Shown one piece after another: positions 1-12,300 of a stretch of DNA of 64,000 nt. The notes under the pieces were generated by a model. It had not been told where the DNA came from and made no database searches. It saw only the letters and a list, made by a program, of their open reading frames with translations. Position 1 is the stretch's first letter, and every line of letters begins with the position of its first letter. Location: positions 9,610,001 through 9,674,000 of the forward strand of contig CM055607.1 of assembly GCA_029379385.1 (NCBI GenBank). The letters are read 5' to 3'. Made by a program: the position numbers and the translations under genes. The stretch is from Quillaja saponaria (taxonomy: Eukaryota; Streptophyta; Magnoliopsida; Fabales; Quillajaceae).

Positions 1-3000
1 GATGATGATTAAGAAGTTTGAGTGACAATCTAATATTTTTCAACAAAAATAAATAAAATAAAATAAAATCCTACTTTTAACCAAGATATGTTTTACATTT
101 TTCTTTCTTTCTTCAGTGTTAGTTTTAGTCTGAAAACTCAATTACAAGAAGTTTGCAACTCTCTCTGTAATTTATGCTTATTTCTGAACCCTTCTAGGTT
201 CTTTGTCTCTCTGCAATTAATTAAGCTCTGCAATGGGGAAGGTACCAAAAGTCAAAGAAAAACCTCAAATCCCTTATTAATGTAAAAAGAGAAGGCAAAA
301 GACCACAAATTTTTATCATAAAGCAAAGACCTACGTGGTCATAGTCTATTGTAGGCCTTTTTTATTTGTGTCAAAAAGACGTTGGACCTGTCAAATTAAA
401 AGCTGCTTTTTCTCTTTTTCTTTCTTATCCTTCAATAATAAAGCAATCGATAGTAAAATCATTTCTCACTGCTTTGATGTATCTTGTGCCCATAACATAA
501 CATAATGCTTTGGAATTTGCACCTGCCCCTCTTTCTCTTTCTCTCTCACTCCCACACCACCCACTCCTCTCTATCTCTATGTTTGTGCATGAAATATCAA
601 ATTGCTTGAAAGGAAGAGAAAAAAAAGGTAGAAATTATTTATTATTTAACTGCATATTGACTTATTTATTAAGTAATACTCATATAAACTAATATTCTAT
701 TAAATTAACGTATTAGTTTACATAATCGGATGCGACATCTCTCCTACCAGTCATCAAATAGTAATTTTTTACTTCTAATTCTTAAGTTAATTTAATTGAT
801 TAGAATTTATTAACGTATGACACCTTGTGTTGCACATCATTAAAGTCTGAAGATATAAGTTGCAAAACATATCAATATTGACATATCTGTTAATCATAAG
901 TATGATTTATTTATTGTGAAATATTTGATAAGAGATACATTACCTTATAAATATTTGTTCAAATAAAACGTCAAATATTAAGATGATTTATTAATGTATA
1001 ACACATAAACGATTTAGTTGAATATACATTTTATACTAATTAACACAAAAATCAACTTCTTGTTAATATATATATATTACTAAAAAAGAACCACTAATTG
1101 AAGTTTTCATTTTATATTCCTTTTTCAGATGATATTTAACCCATCACTGCACACTATAAATGATTTTAAGAAATGGGAAATTTTAAAACATTGAATATTA
1201 CTCTATTAAATTAGTGTAAAGTTGCTGATTTTTTGGGTTTGAAATCTTGAGAGAGATTGTAGAAAGTACGTAAAATGTTAATGAATTTTTATTCTTAACG
1301 CTTTGACTTGATTAAAGAAATAATAGATTTGAACACCATAAAAAAATATATATATATAAGTTGGTCTTAAATTTTGCCAAGGTTGTACTTGTTTTTAGTT
1401 TTTTCTTTGAGCTTTTAGTTTTAGCTTGTATAGTACAGTTCAATTTAAAAACTAGGTTTCAAATTTTTTAAGTGTTTTAGATCTGAGTAAAAATATATAT
1501 TTTATTTATAAATAAAAAAAGGTCCACAAAAACCCAAATGTCAAAAAAATTTGAAAAGAAAAACCAAACACAACCTCAATTAATTAATGAACTGAGTAGA
1601 AAAAAGAAATCTCCCTAACAAGCTGTTTTTTCTTTTGCATAAAAAGACTTATGATCGAGTCCATATTTATTACCATGTACTCTCTAATTGTCAAGTCATG
1701 TTCAACAATCAAGTAAGTCATGTTATCTTGGTTTTATGTATGTATGCCTTGGTCACCGACAGAAGATGTAGGAGTTAAATGTTTTCAGAAAGAGAAAAAT
1801 ATCTATAGATATTTAGAAATAATTGGAGTAGCTAAATCTCAAATTCAAGACTTATTATTTATTAAGTAGTGTGAACTTGTACAGAAAAAATAGTAATTAA
1901 TAGATAATGATACACACTGAGAGTTTAGTTCAAGCAGTTAGTACTTGTTCTCCTATCTTTTAGTGTCAAGTTCAAGTACTTCTAATGTACCAAAAAATAA
2001 TGAAAAATGATAGTTGCTATTAGTATTTACTTTGAAATAGTGTCGAGTTCGAGTTCTTCTAATGTACCCAAAAAAAAAAATGAAAAATGATGATTGCTAT
2101 TAATATTTACATTGATCATAAACTTACAGTGGGATCATCCCAATTCAATAATCAACAAATTTCAAAGAATCACAATTAGGTGTAAAAATAACCCAAATGG
2201 AATAGATGAAGTAAATTGATTATTTTTTTTAATTGATTCATACACAAAATTTTAACCAAATAATAAAGAAAGTTTGGGGTGTCTTTTGCAGCTAGATTGG
2301 TGTTAGTAATTATTGTTGAAATGAGTACATGGAAAAAGAATTTTATAGTCTACATTTATTAATTGTTTTACAATTGGTCTGTGGTATATATGTACTAATG
2401 AGGAACATGATCATACTATGTTGTGCAAGTTTTATCTAAAATATGGGAACTATAATTAGTTGTCGATCCTTGCAATTCTAAATTACTTTTTCCCCGATAA
2501 GGAAAGCTTCAACCATTCCATCTTCTCCATTCTTTAACTTTTTTTTATGATACCCACCAATGGGTTGGCTCAAATGTTTTCTTTTTTGGTATTCTTAACA
2601 AAACACTAAACTAATTAAACTCTTAAAAGCATCATGCTATTAAGAGAAGAAGAATGCAATTATAAAACTAAGCTTCTTAAGAGGCTATAATTAATTAATT
2701 ATTAATAACCAAGCATATAGATGTTCCACTCAAAATGAGCCAAAAATGCTAAATATATACATAAATTTCTTTTTTCTAAGGTTTAGGAGAACTATAAAAT
2801 ATTATATGTTAGATTTCGAAAAAAAATTAGAGATAAATCTCGGATCTTATTCTTGTAAAGTCTTATTCATTACTAAATGCATTATGTTCTAAAATTTAAT
2901 AATATTTACTAAATAATTCACTAAAATCCTAATCGATATATTACATATTTGAAAAGAAAAAATCTTAGAATTTATCGATTACATTCTATTACTTGGGAGG

Positions 3001-4290
3001 GCCCAGAAGAGGTGTGTTGCCAAAATGCCATCGTCAAGCAAATGATTCTCACCTCAATAGAGTTGAACTCGAAAATACGTGTTTAACATACAAATGTGTG
3101 AACACATTTTCCAAATCTAGATAATTAGATGAGACAAGGATTATATATATAACCTACTTATGTTACACATCTAAAATATCTAATATTGATTTGAAAATCC
3201 ATTAGTTGTTAATGTGGTGGATGGCTGTTGATCAAAGCTCATGTGGGGTTTGACATAATAAAACGCAAAATGATAGACAAGAATATTTGGGAGGATGAAA
3301 AGGAATAAGAAACTTACAAAGGTATTTTACAATTAGGGTTTATTATGATGATGACGAACATGTGAAAGCAAACAAACAACCCTTTAGGGCTCTCTGTCTC
3401 TAATTCACACATTCTGTAGGTCAATGGGTCCACTCACAGTTACAAAATCAATATTTCTTGACTGTTGCACCCATTCAATGACATTAATGTGAACTATTTG
3501 ACTGTTCAATACATATTTAAGTTATGAATTGAAGCCTAATTAAAATGATCATGCATTACATATGATTTGATAAAATGAAATGTGTCAATACTTCAATATA
3601 TATGAAATGTGTAATAATCTTGTAAGTCAATGATATTACTCATCCTTCTTTATATATTAGTAAATTGTAACTTAATTGAAATCTGAAATAATTTATTGTT
3701 ATTTTTTTCATTTTGCACTAACTCAATATATCCACTCCTATTTTTTATAAACTCGGCATTTGGTACTTTCTTCATGACAAGTTGACAACCATGAGGGTGA
3801 TCAAACTCATCAACAAATTTCCATATACAAAATCTACCTTACTTTCAATCATTCTCTTAAATCTAAGATTGAACTAACTTACTCTATAAGGGGTGAAATT
3901 TGAGACATGTTTTCCCCATGAGGGAGGGAGAATATGACTTGTAAGGAATGCCTTGGATTTATTTACTCTCATGGAAAGCATGTGCCTTGAGTTGGTAATA
4001 ATTAGCCATTAGCAATTAAAAAGAGAGAGGCAAAGAGAGTGAGTGATAAACAGCTGCAGATAAGTCCTTCTTTCTCTCCTCATTTATGTTTTTAATCCGT
4101 CGTCTTCGGAGGAAGAATTTCAACAAACAAAATGCCCAAACTCCTCAGTTTTTGCGTGTATTGACTATGTAGAAAATGAAAGTTAGAAATGGAAGGAGAG
4201 AAACTTGAAAGAGAGGTCTTCGTTGGAGTGTCACTTTCCTACATATACTGTCAAGGCAGTCATAAATTAAAACAGCAAACAAATCCCTCT
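1..4290. other. A+T-rich intergenic spacer upstream of KANADI gene
   Basis: No reading frame here resembles a known protein, and the short frames (for example at 88-285 and 510-692) are low-complexity. The stretch is A+T rich with many homopolymer runs. The only structured element noticed is the tRNA-like repeat at about 1920-2117, listed separately. The last 300 bases become pyrimidine rich, as expected for the promoter and leader of the gene that follows. A TTTATAT at about 4294 is a possible TATA element, but this is a guess. Confidence 0.6.
1920..2117 (+). repeat. tRNA-like (SINE-like) relic with tandemly duplicated 3' part
   Basis: A box-A-like stretch (TAGTTCAAGCAGTTAGTAC) is followed about 40 bases later by a box-B-like stretch (GTGTCAAGTTCAAGTACTTC), the arrangement of plant tRNA-derived SINE heads. 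The 3' part from the box B onward (about 1961-2037) is repeated directly at about 2038-2117 with roughly 10 differences. No target-site duplication or clear poly(A) end was found. It could be a decayed SINE or chance similarity. Confidence 0.35.
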
Positions 4291-4604
4291 CTCTTTATAT
4301 CCTTCCATTCTTCTTTTGTTTATTTTGTGGCACCACACATCCCTTCCCTTCTCCCTTAGATTTCTCTCTCTCTCTCCTGAGGATGCCTATTTCTTGAAGC
4401 AGAGAAAAAGCCTTCCTTTATTTATTTATTTTTTTTGTCAATTAGCTCTCTTTGCAACACACATCCACCCTTACTTCCAACCTCTGTTTTCAGTCTAAGA
4501 TTCGATACCGAGTAGCAGAAAGACACCCACTTGAGCTATCTCCCTCCGCTCTTTTAGTTCAGGAATTTTCCTTGTATAGCTTTGAAATCATTTCTGGGAA
4601 TACA

Positions 4605-5658
4605 ATGCCCCAGAATAAGATTTTCAAAGACCCAATATCGAATCTGATTCCTGATCTTTCACTGCACATAAACCCTCCAAACAGTGCTCCTTCTTCAATT
4701 TGCACCAGCAACATTGAAGCTGATTCGTCCTTTGATATATGGCATAAAGACGACGTCGGCTTGAAATACCACAGTGATAGTTCAATCAGAGGCAGCCCAT
4801 ATGCAGACACAGAGCTCTCTCTGGCTAACCCCACTATTGCCTCAGAAGCTGAAAGCCCTTGGAAGAGAAATTTTTTGAGAGGCGGTGATGAAGTTCTACT
4901 TCAAGAGAGGCATATAATTAATCATGCGGTTTCAAGGCCTTTTGATGTTTCAGACAGAGTAAGACCCATTAAAGGAATCCCAGTTTACAATAACTGTTCG
5001 TTTCCTTTTTCACCTTTGGACAATTCTATAGAGAGAGATTCCGAGTTTTGCTTATACCCAATGACATATCCATCATATTCTGGAACTTGTTCTTCTAATT
5101 CAGCTTCTTATAGGGGTTATAGTTCTACAGGAAGTGTAGGTGTAGAAACCATGTCAAGGTTTAATGGGATAACCATAGATAATCCTCTAAGAGTACCACA
5201 ACCACAGTTTCAGTATTTGAATCAACAGCATCACCATCATCAGTATAATGGAGTAGGAGCAAATTCAGATTTTTCAAACGGATTTATCAGATCGAGATTT
5301 ATGCCAAGGCTGCCAAACAAGAGGAACATAAGGGCTCCAAGAATGAGATGGACTAGTTCTCTCCATGCCCGTTTTGTTCATGCTGTTCAACTACTCGGTG
5401 GCCATGAAAGTTAACAGCTTTTCCTCTTTTCTCAGTCTGTATATGTGTTTTTAATTTTCTTGTAATGCTTGCTTGGTGTTTGATTAAATTCTTCTGTGTG
5501 GTTTTAGGGGCAACTCCAAAGTCAGTTTTGGAGCTCATGGATGTCAAAGATCTTACGCTTTCTCATGTCAAAAGCCATTTACAGGTACTTCTCAAAACCA
5601 CTATTTTCTTCATCCCTCTCCTTCACATCATCACATGTCAACAAAATTCCAAAACCCA

Positions 5659-5694
<36 letters not shown>

Positions 5695-8600
5695 TCTTCC
5701 TCGCTCCGTTTCTCTCTGGTTGTGGTGTAGACTTTGTCCACAATCTATATTTGGGGCACAAGAGACGATGAATGCAGTGAGTGAATAGTGGGGTCTGTTG
5801 TCTGAAACAGGACAACTTCTATACTTTTTAAAGAGAGAGAGAAAAAAGGAGAAAAAAGTAGCTATCATTTCTCAATAATGGAAGCAATTACTGATCCTAC
5901 CAAACGTCAAACTCGTGGAGTCGTGGTTATTAAATAAACCAAGAAAAAGAGAAGCATCTGATTTAGTTTCTCTTAAATTTTCTTGACTGAGGTTTTTCAA
6001 ATTTTATGAAGAAATAAGTAAATGGGTTTCTTGGTATTCATTTTTCTTTGTCTGGCTTTGGCTTTTGCAGATGTATCGGACTGTTAAGAATACTGACAAA
6101 CCTGCAGCTTCCTCAGGTAATTCGCTCTGTTAATCTTCATATCACTTTGCATTATGTTTAATTAATTAACTGCTTCACAATAAACTTTTTTTAATTCCTT
6201 GGTTTCTGCTATACGACAACATTACAAACAATTGTTTATATACTATACAATATAACATACAAACATACACATACATGCCCATGCATGAACACTTCCATAC
6301 ACTAAATACATACAGTTTTGATTTGCACATAACTTTTCAGAATCAGCTGGAGACATATATTTATTTGCTTTTAATATGGATATGGGATTTGAAATTGTTG
6401 AATTCTATGTTAGATGGGTCTGGAGATGAAGATTTCATGATCAGCTCATCAGCGTCCTTAAATGAAAATGAGAACTGTTTACCCAATGGAAGAGGAGCTT
6501 CAAATGCATCACTAGAACATGAGATGAGCTATCAGCCTTCTAAAAATTTGTGGGGTAACTCTTCCAGGTAATCACTCTCACTCTCATTGCGAATACTTTT
6601 GCATGGGGGTTTTGTTTTGTGCATTGCATTTGCATGGGGAACTTTTTATAGTTGGGAAATCAAAAGCCAGTTCACCCTTTTTTCTTCCAAAACTGTGAAG
6701 TTCTTCGTTTTTATCAATAACTTTTGCTTTCATTTTCTCTCCACTTCTGCTAGCTTTTTGATTATCAAAGTAGCCTGCATTCATTTAGCTTTTCATTTTT
6801 CCATCTTTATATAAGTTAGAGGAAAAAAAAAAAAAGGCTTTTGAAACTTGAATCTGAAAAGTAATATGTAAATCAAATATAAAGAAAGTGGTCTACTAAA
6901 TTCGATCTCCCTCCAGATCGATGATTCATTTTCTTCTTAAAAAGTACTATAGTTTAAGTTAGGTGCACTTCTCTAATTCACTTTACTTCCTCTCATCCCT
7001 TCAATAATTGAAGTATGATCATAAGTAATACACCACAATCAGTGTCTTAGCGATAGTACAAATTAAATGACACATTGACATTTAACCATAGCACTATGAA
7101 TTATTACTAAAATAACTATAACTAATGTTAGCTTGAAAAAACCCATTAGAATTCTATGAACCCATAAAATTTGTAGCAAAAAATATAACCAAAATCTACT
7201 TTAATCAGTATTCAAATGATCATATATCATATATACCCATTTTGCTTCCGTAGTGCCATTTGTAATTTAGGTGAAGGGTTTATTGAATAACACCTCGGAA
7301 AAGCATCATTAAGATTCCAATCATGGTGGATAGCAAAATAACAAAATGTTAGCTCTACTGGTTAGCTGAAGAGATAATTTAGTGTGGGTAAGAACCCTTT
7401 TTTTTTGTACCTAGATGGTACACATTTTCACTAGAGAAATACGTACATTTACGCAGATACGACCTACCTCATATATATATTTAAGCTTATTGAAAGGTTC
7501 TTGCTCAGATCTAGTAATCTAAAAGTGTAAGGTATATACAGATATCTAGGCTTTTAATTAATGGCTAATTAGCAGATGATAACTAGATTCCTTCTCTACA
7601 TAAACTATTACACAATCAATATTTTCATTTGATCAATATATTCCCCTTTTCTCACTACTTTAACTAGTCTTGGGAAGCTAATGCTCATAATATATATCTA
7701 CATAAAAAGTAGTAGATATACAACAAGGAACTCTCTCAAAAATAACTAAGTTGCTCATCCGAGTGATTTCTAACTTTGCTAGTTCATTCGGAGATTTTGC
7801 TTTTTTTTTGCTTTTCGTCATGAAAGTAACATATCAACAACATAAGAAAGAAAAAGTCACTAACAACGGGTTGGTCTAGTAAAAACGAACTCAAAAAGTC
7901 CTTTCTAAGAAGTTGAGAATTCGAGTCTCTTTGAGCATCACCCATAATTAGTGCTACATTTCCACAAATGATAGTAGCTGCCCTTGAAGGAAGCTAAGCT
8001 TCGGCCCCAATTTAAGTGAGGGCTTTTGCAAATAATTAAAAAAAATAAAATTCAAATCAACATTTTAGAGTAAGTCTTGTATAAATTAATTATGGAACCC
8101 AAACATATATGGGATGAGCCATAGCCAAAAAAATAATTACAGGGTGCACATCCAGAGATCCCCTAAGTAAGTTGCCAAATATTATAGGATTGACATGGTC
8201 AAAATATCATTATGTAAATATGGAAATGACTGATTTGTTTTGATATGAAATGTGTATTATTGATTGGTCTCTCTAAAATTTGTTTCTTGCAAATGAATCA
8301 ACCTTGAGAAAAAAAAAGGTTTTGGGTAATCCGTGCTTACATAATTAGTGGTCAATATATATATATATTCTTCACCTTCGCTTTCAGGTTTTTCTTCACC
8401 ATTTCCCTACCTCAATTTGCTTACTAGTTAGCTTCTTCTGTCATCTTTTCAATGCATAAGGCTCATGGACCTTTTATTATATTCCTTATAATTAGTTCTT
8501 CAAAATTGTCTCCAGCATTAGAGTTAGCTTTGCTAATGACTAATTTACATTAATTCTTCATATCCTACAATATAATGAATGTTGCTAATTTAGAGGAACT

Positions 8601-9154
8601 GACTATCAGAGTTCAAAAAGAAAAGTTTCAAAGTTTATATCAAATAGTTTATATTTTTATGTCCGAATGACTTCTATTAAAATTGGGAGGGACAATTCTT
8701 CTATTACTGGTTTTAGTTTGGGAGAATGTTATTGGTTTGAATTAGTTAATTAGTACTAAAAAAAATTTGAAGATTATAACATTTTTTTCCTGCTTATAAT
8801 TACTGGTAGTAGTAGAGGTGAATGGCTGCAAGCTAGCTCAAGAGATCTGGATGGGATTAGACGGGCAGAAACTGTATCATTTCATCACAAAATAGGAAAA
8901 CATGAATTTGAGGTAATTATTTATGAACTAGACCTACTATTGATCAACAATTTAAACATATGCATGTTGTTATATATTGGTATAAACTGTTTAACACTCC
9001 GAAAGCTATAATATCACCTCAGTTATAAGGCAAAATTTATGTGCAGGGAAGCAATTTTGTACAATCCAAGAACTTTACTGGTTCAAATTTGGACCCTGTG
9101 AACCCAAGTTTGGAGTTCACCTTAGGGAGACCCAACAGCAAAGAGCATGATTGA
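4605..9154 (+). CDS. KAN: KANADI-type GARP (MYB-like) transcription factor
   Basis: Predicted nuclear DNA-binding protein of about 430 aa. KANADI proteins specify abaxial identity of lateral organs and pattern ovules and vasculature, mainly as repressors. Coding exons: 4605-5409, 5508-5584, 6071-6116, 6414-6567, 8810-8912 and 9047-9154; all introns are GT-AG and phases join cleanly. The GARP domain (about residues 243-300) runs across exons 1-3, with RMRWTSSLHARFVHAV, then ATPKSVLELMDVKDLTLSHV, then KSHLQMYRTVK. Other family marks are PDLSLHINPPN near the N-terminus and SLEFTLGRPNS at the C-terminus, followed by TGA. ATG 4605 was chosen because related proteins begin shortly before PDLSL; an in-frame ATG at 4452 would add 51 residues. 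Intron 2 holds a (TC)15 tract and intron 4 is 2.2 kb. Which KANADI paralogue it is cannot be settled here. Confidence 0.93.
5661..5690. repeat. (TC)15 microsatellite in KANADI intron 2
   Basis: Fifteen perfect TC units follow the second coding exon of the KANADI gene, inside intron 2. The Ser/Leu-rich and Arg/Glu-rich reading frames crossing it on both strands are artefacts of this repeat. Confidence 0.95.
7868..8045 (+). repeat. tRNA-like (SINE-like) relic in KANADI intron 4
   Basis: A box-A-like GGTTGGTCTAGTAAAAACG is followed by a box-B-like GAGAATTCGAGTCTC about 35 bases later. A further ~100 bases end in an A-rich stretch (about 8036-8050). This matches the general layout of plant tRNA-derived SINEs, but no target duplication was identified and the copy is degenerate. 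Confidence 0.35.
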
Positions 9155-12100
9155 TTAAGCTATATTATTGCATATATAATTATTGTATTATGGTGAGAAA
9201 TAGTAGACATGGAAAATATATATATAGGTACAGCGTATGTTAGGATGAGGAAAGAAACCATTTTTTTTTTATTTGTAAGTTCAATGCATCTCTGTATATT
9301 TTTTGAGTCAAAGCTTCATTTCTTTGTCCAGTTGAGGTGATGTTAGTCATTGCATACTTTTCATAATTAATTATTGAAGCAAAAGCAGAAGAAATGAGGA
9401 ATCAGATTTTCTTTCTCCTTTTTGTGGGCTAATAGTCAGTGTGTGAAAGCTTGAAGTTTCTTTTATCTCTCTGTCCTTATAATAAGCACTTTCATCTTTG
9501 ATTTAAATTCTGATGTGCCCTCTAGAGAGAAACAAAATTCAAAAGCTAAAGCCTAAAAGCAATTTATGAGTGTGAAAATGTGGAGAATATTGTATTTTCT
9601 TCCACAAGCAAATCAACCACAGCTTTTTGGCATCAATCATTCAAGGAAAAAGCTACTGATTCTTAAAATTCAGATCTAATTGGATACTGCAATTATAGAA
9701 AGCTTATGTTGTGATAGTGTTTCCCACTAGTATAATGGATTGTTTTTTATTGATACTATGCATAATACAGCTGGTAACCTTAAGTTAAGCATATTCAAAT
9801 GCAGGCAGGCAGGCAGCAGGGTAGCTGGCAATGATATATAGCATAATTGAGAATAGCCATATAAAGTCTATAGTGTTCACCTTAGAATTTTATAGATTGT
9901 CTGGACCGTGGACCATTTCTTTCTCTTCTTGGGAAATCTTATCTCAGCTTAAATATTGTAGGGTTTGTGTCCTTTAAACGGAAACAGGAAGTTTCAATTC
10001 CTTGGGCTAGCTCTCCCTGTAGGTAGAGCTAGTTTTCCTCGCATATTACAGTGCCAAATTGGCCCAAAGCCAACTACATGGGCCTTTAGAATACTGACTC
10101 AACGGAAACTGTTGGGTTGTGTGGGTATTCAAATGAGATCCATTGATTTCCGTATTGAATTTTCTCCTAATTAATAACCAACTTTAAATATAGGATTTTT
10201 GAACAAGTGTCTTTAGCCACTGTTGTTTATAAATTTAGAATTCTTTATAGCTGTTAACAATTTCAATGGTATTTAATAAATAATTTTTAATTTTTAAAAT
10301 AGAGTTTTTTTTTTTTTTTTTTTATGGATATCTTTTAAGGTATAATAAATATATTTTTTTTTATTAAATGATCGCATCTCGAGTAATCACATCTCTAGTC
10401 CCATCAAAAACAGGTCATCCATGCTAAACTCGATAATTTATGAGAATTTTACTCTCTCACGACCTTCTTTAAAAAAATTCAAATCTATAAAGTCAATAAA
10501 ATAAGAACACCTTAATAATTGATCAATAGACTTATCTTATTGGGTGAAAATATAACACTGTCAAAGAGTACTTTGGTAAGATAGTGCATACTAAAAAAAA
10601 TTTAGCATATTATTAATGTAATTGTTGGTCACAATTTAAGTTTATTTAATTCATCTATTATTATTTTTGAAAATTTTTAATTTCTTAAAACTTTATTTAT
10701 GGTGTAATAAATAAAATCTTAAGAAATTGACTTTTTTTTTTTAAATAGTAACTTATGAATTAAATAAGGATTTATCTAATAAGTGTCATAAAAGTACTTG
10801 TTAAGCTTCTATAAATAGAAAGTTTGTAATATTTATTACCATAGTTGATCATGATTTCAGTGCTATTTAATGCATAAATTACTGTTTGAATTTTCAAAAA
10901 TCATATTTATTACAGTTTAACAAGTGTCCTGAAGACACTCGTTAGAAAAACACTTTACATAATACTAAAATCATGATCAACAATTACAATAAAATAATAC
11001 AAATTTTTAATAGACATCATCTTAAAAAAGTATTATTGGACACTCTTTAAAAAAAAATTAATAATAAATAACACTAAAGTTATGGTTAAACTACAATAAA
11101 TATTATACTTTTCCTATATATCACCTTAACAAATAATAATAAAAAGTGTTAGAAAAATCTTTTAAATTATTAAAAATATCAATTATTATATTTATTACAT
11201 TTTAATAAATACCCTAACACTTATAAAAATTCTTTATAAATAACATTTTGACATTTTTAAGTTAAAAAATTTAGAAGTTTTTTAAATCTTAAATATGATA
11301 AGAAACAAAATTGTAATACACCTCTCATCAAAATAATTATACTAATTTACTTTGAAAAAAAAAAATAGTAATACACTTCCAAACCTCTCTCTGATCTCCC
11401 CTAAAATAATAATAATAATAATACTAATAATTAAACTAAGGCTTGTGAAAAGTATAAAGTCAATTTTGTTATCTCAAGGTAAAAAAATAAAAAGTATAGT
11501 ACTCATGCTTGAGACTTTTAAAAATAGGGTATCTGGTTTCTGTTTTGAAAATTTTAACAATCTAAAAGCTATATTATTACTAAATCAAACTTAGTGCTAT
11601 AACTTTTATTTATTTATAATATCATTTATATTATTTTATTAAATATTATTACAATAATTTTTTAAACACAATACTAAAAACATAAAAAAATATAATCACT
11701 CTCAAAAAGTAAATATCTCACCGAACAAATCTACAAAACATAAAACTCATACATATCTTAAAGGCATAAAGTCCCAATTAATTTGAAACCGCCTATTCTG
11801 ACTTTAAATATTAGGAAGACTCTAGTCGCCGCATAAAAGCCACGTGCATAACATTAAGTTGGCCACGTTTCATATATCTGGTCAGCTATTTTGTTTTTTC
11901 ATATTTAATATATTTTGAGACACAGGTGTCACTTTCTGGACCTTCTAGTTAAGATTAGAACAAGGAGCTGGAAAATAAAATTTTCCTTCTCTCCAAACAG
12001 AAAGAGAACGAGCTGGAAAGTAAACTCAGAGCCTCGTCTTAGATTGATCTATTTCCCCAGAAAGCCTAATTTTAATCCATTTTTGTATTTAGTATCCTCC

Positions 12101-12300
12101 AGCTAAGGTTTATTGTTGTTTTAGACTCTACTATATTTAAGCTGGAAAATTCGCAAATTGTATCAAAAGTCAGAATTTGCTACTTCAGACATTGAGAAAA
12201 TTCCCAGATTTTAATTTTTGTAGACAAAGCCTCAAGATTTGGTTCTAGCAAAAGGAGCAAACGAACGACAAATAAGAAGAAGTATAAGCAATTTGAGAAA
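9155..12300. other. Spacer between KANADI and lipase genes
   Basis: The first few hundred bases are probably the 3' untranslated region of the KANADI gene. 10.2-11.7 kb is extremely A+T rich and contains scattered short motifs related to AACAAGTGTC and its complement, including a near-palindrome at about 10918-10946; these may be decayed MITEs. From about 11.9 kb base composition rises toward the lipase gene, so the last few hundred bases are probably its promoter and leader. No convincing coding region was found. Confidence 0.5.

Noticed and set aside
5541..5868. Frames on both strands around the (TC)15 tract
   Set aside because: Low-complexity products of the microsatellite in KANADI intron 2.
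10200..11250. Recurring AACAAGTGTC-like words and a small palindrome, possible MITEs
   Set aside because: No consistent ends or target duplications could be fixed in this very A+T-rich stretch.
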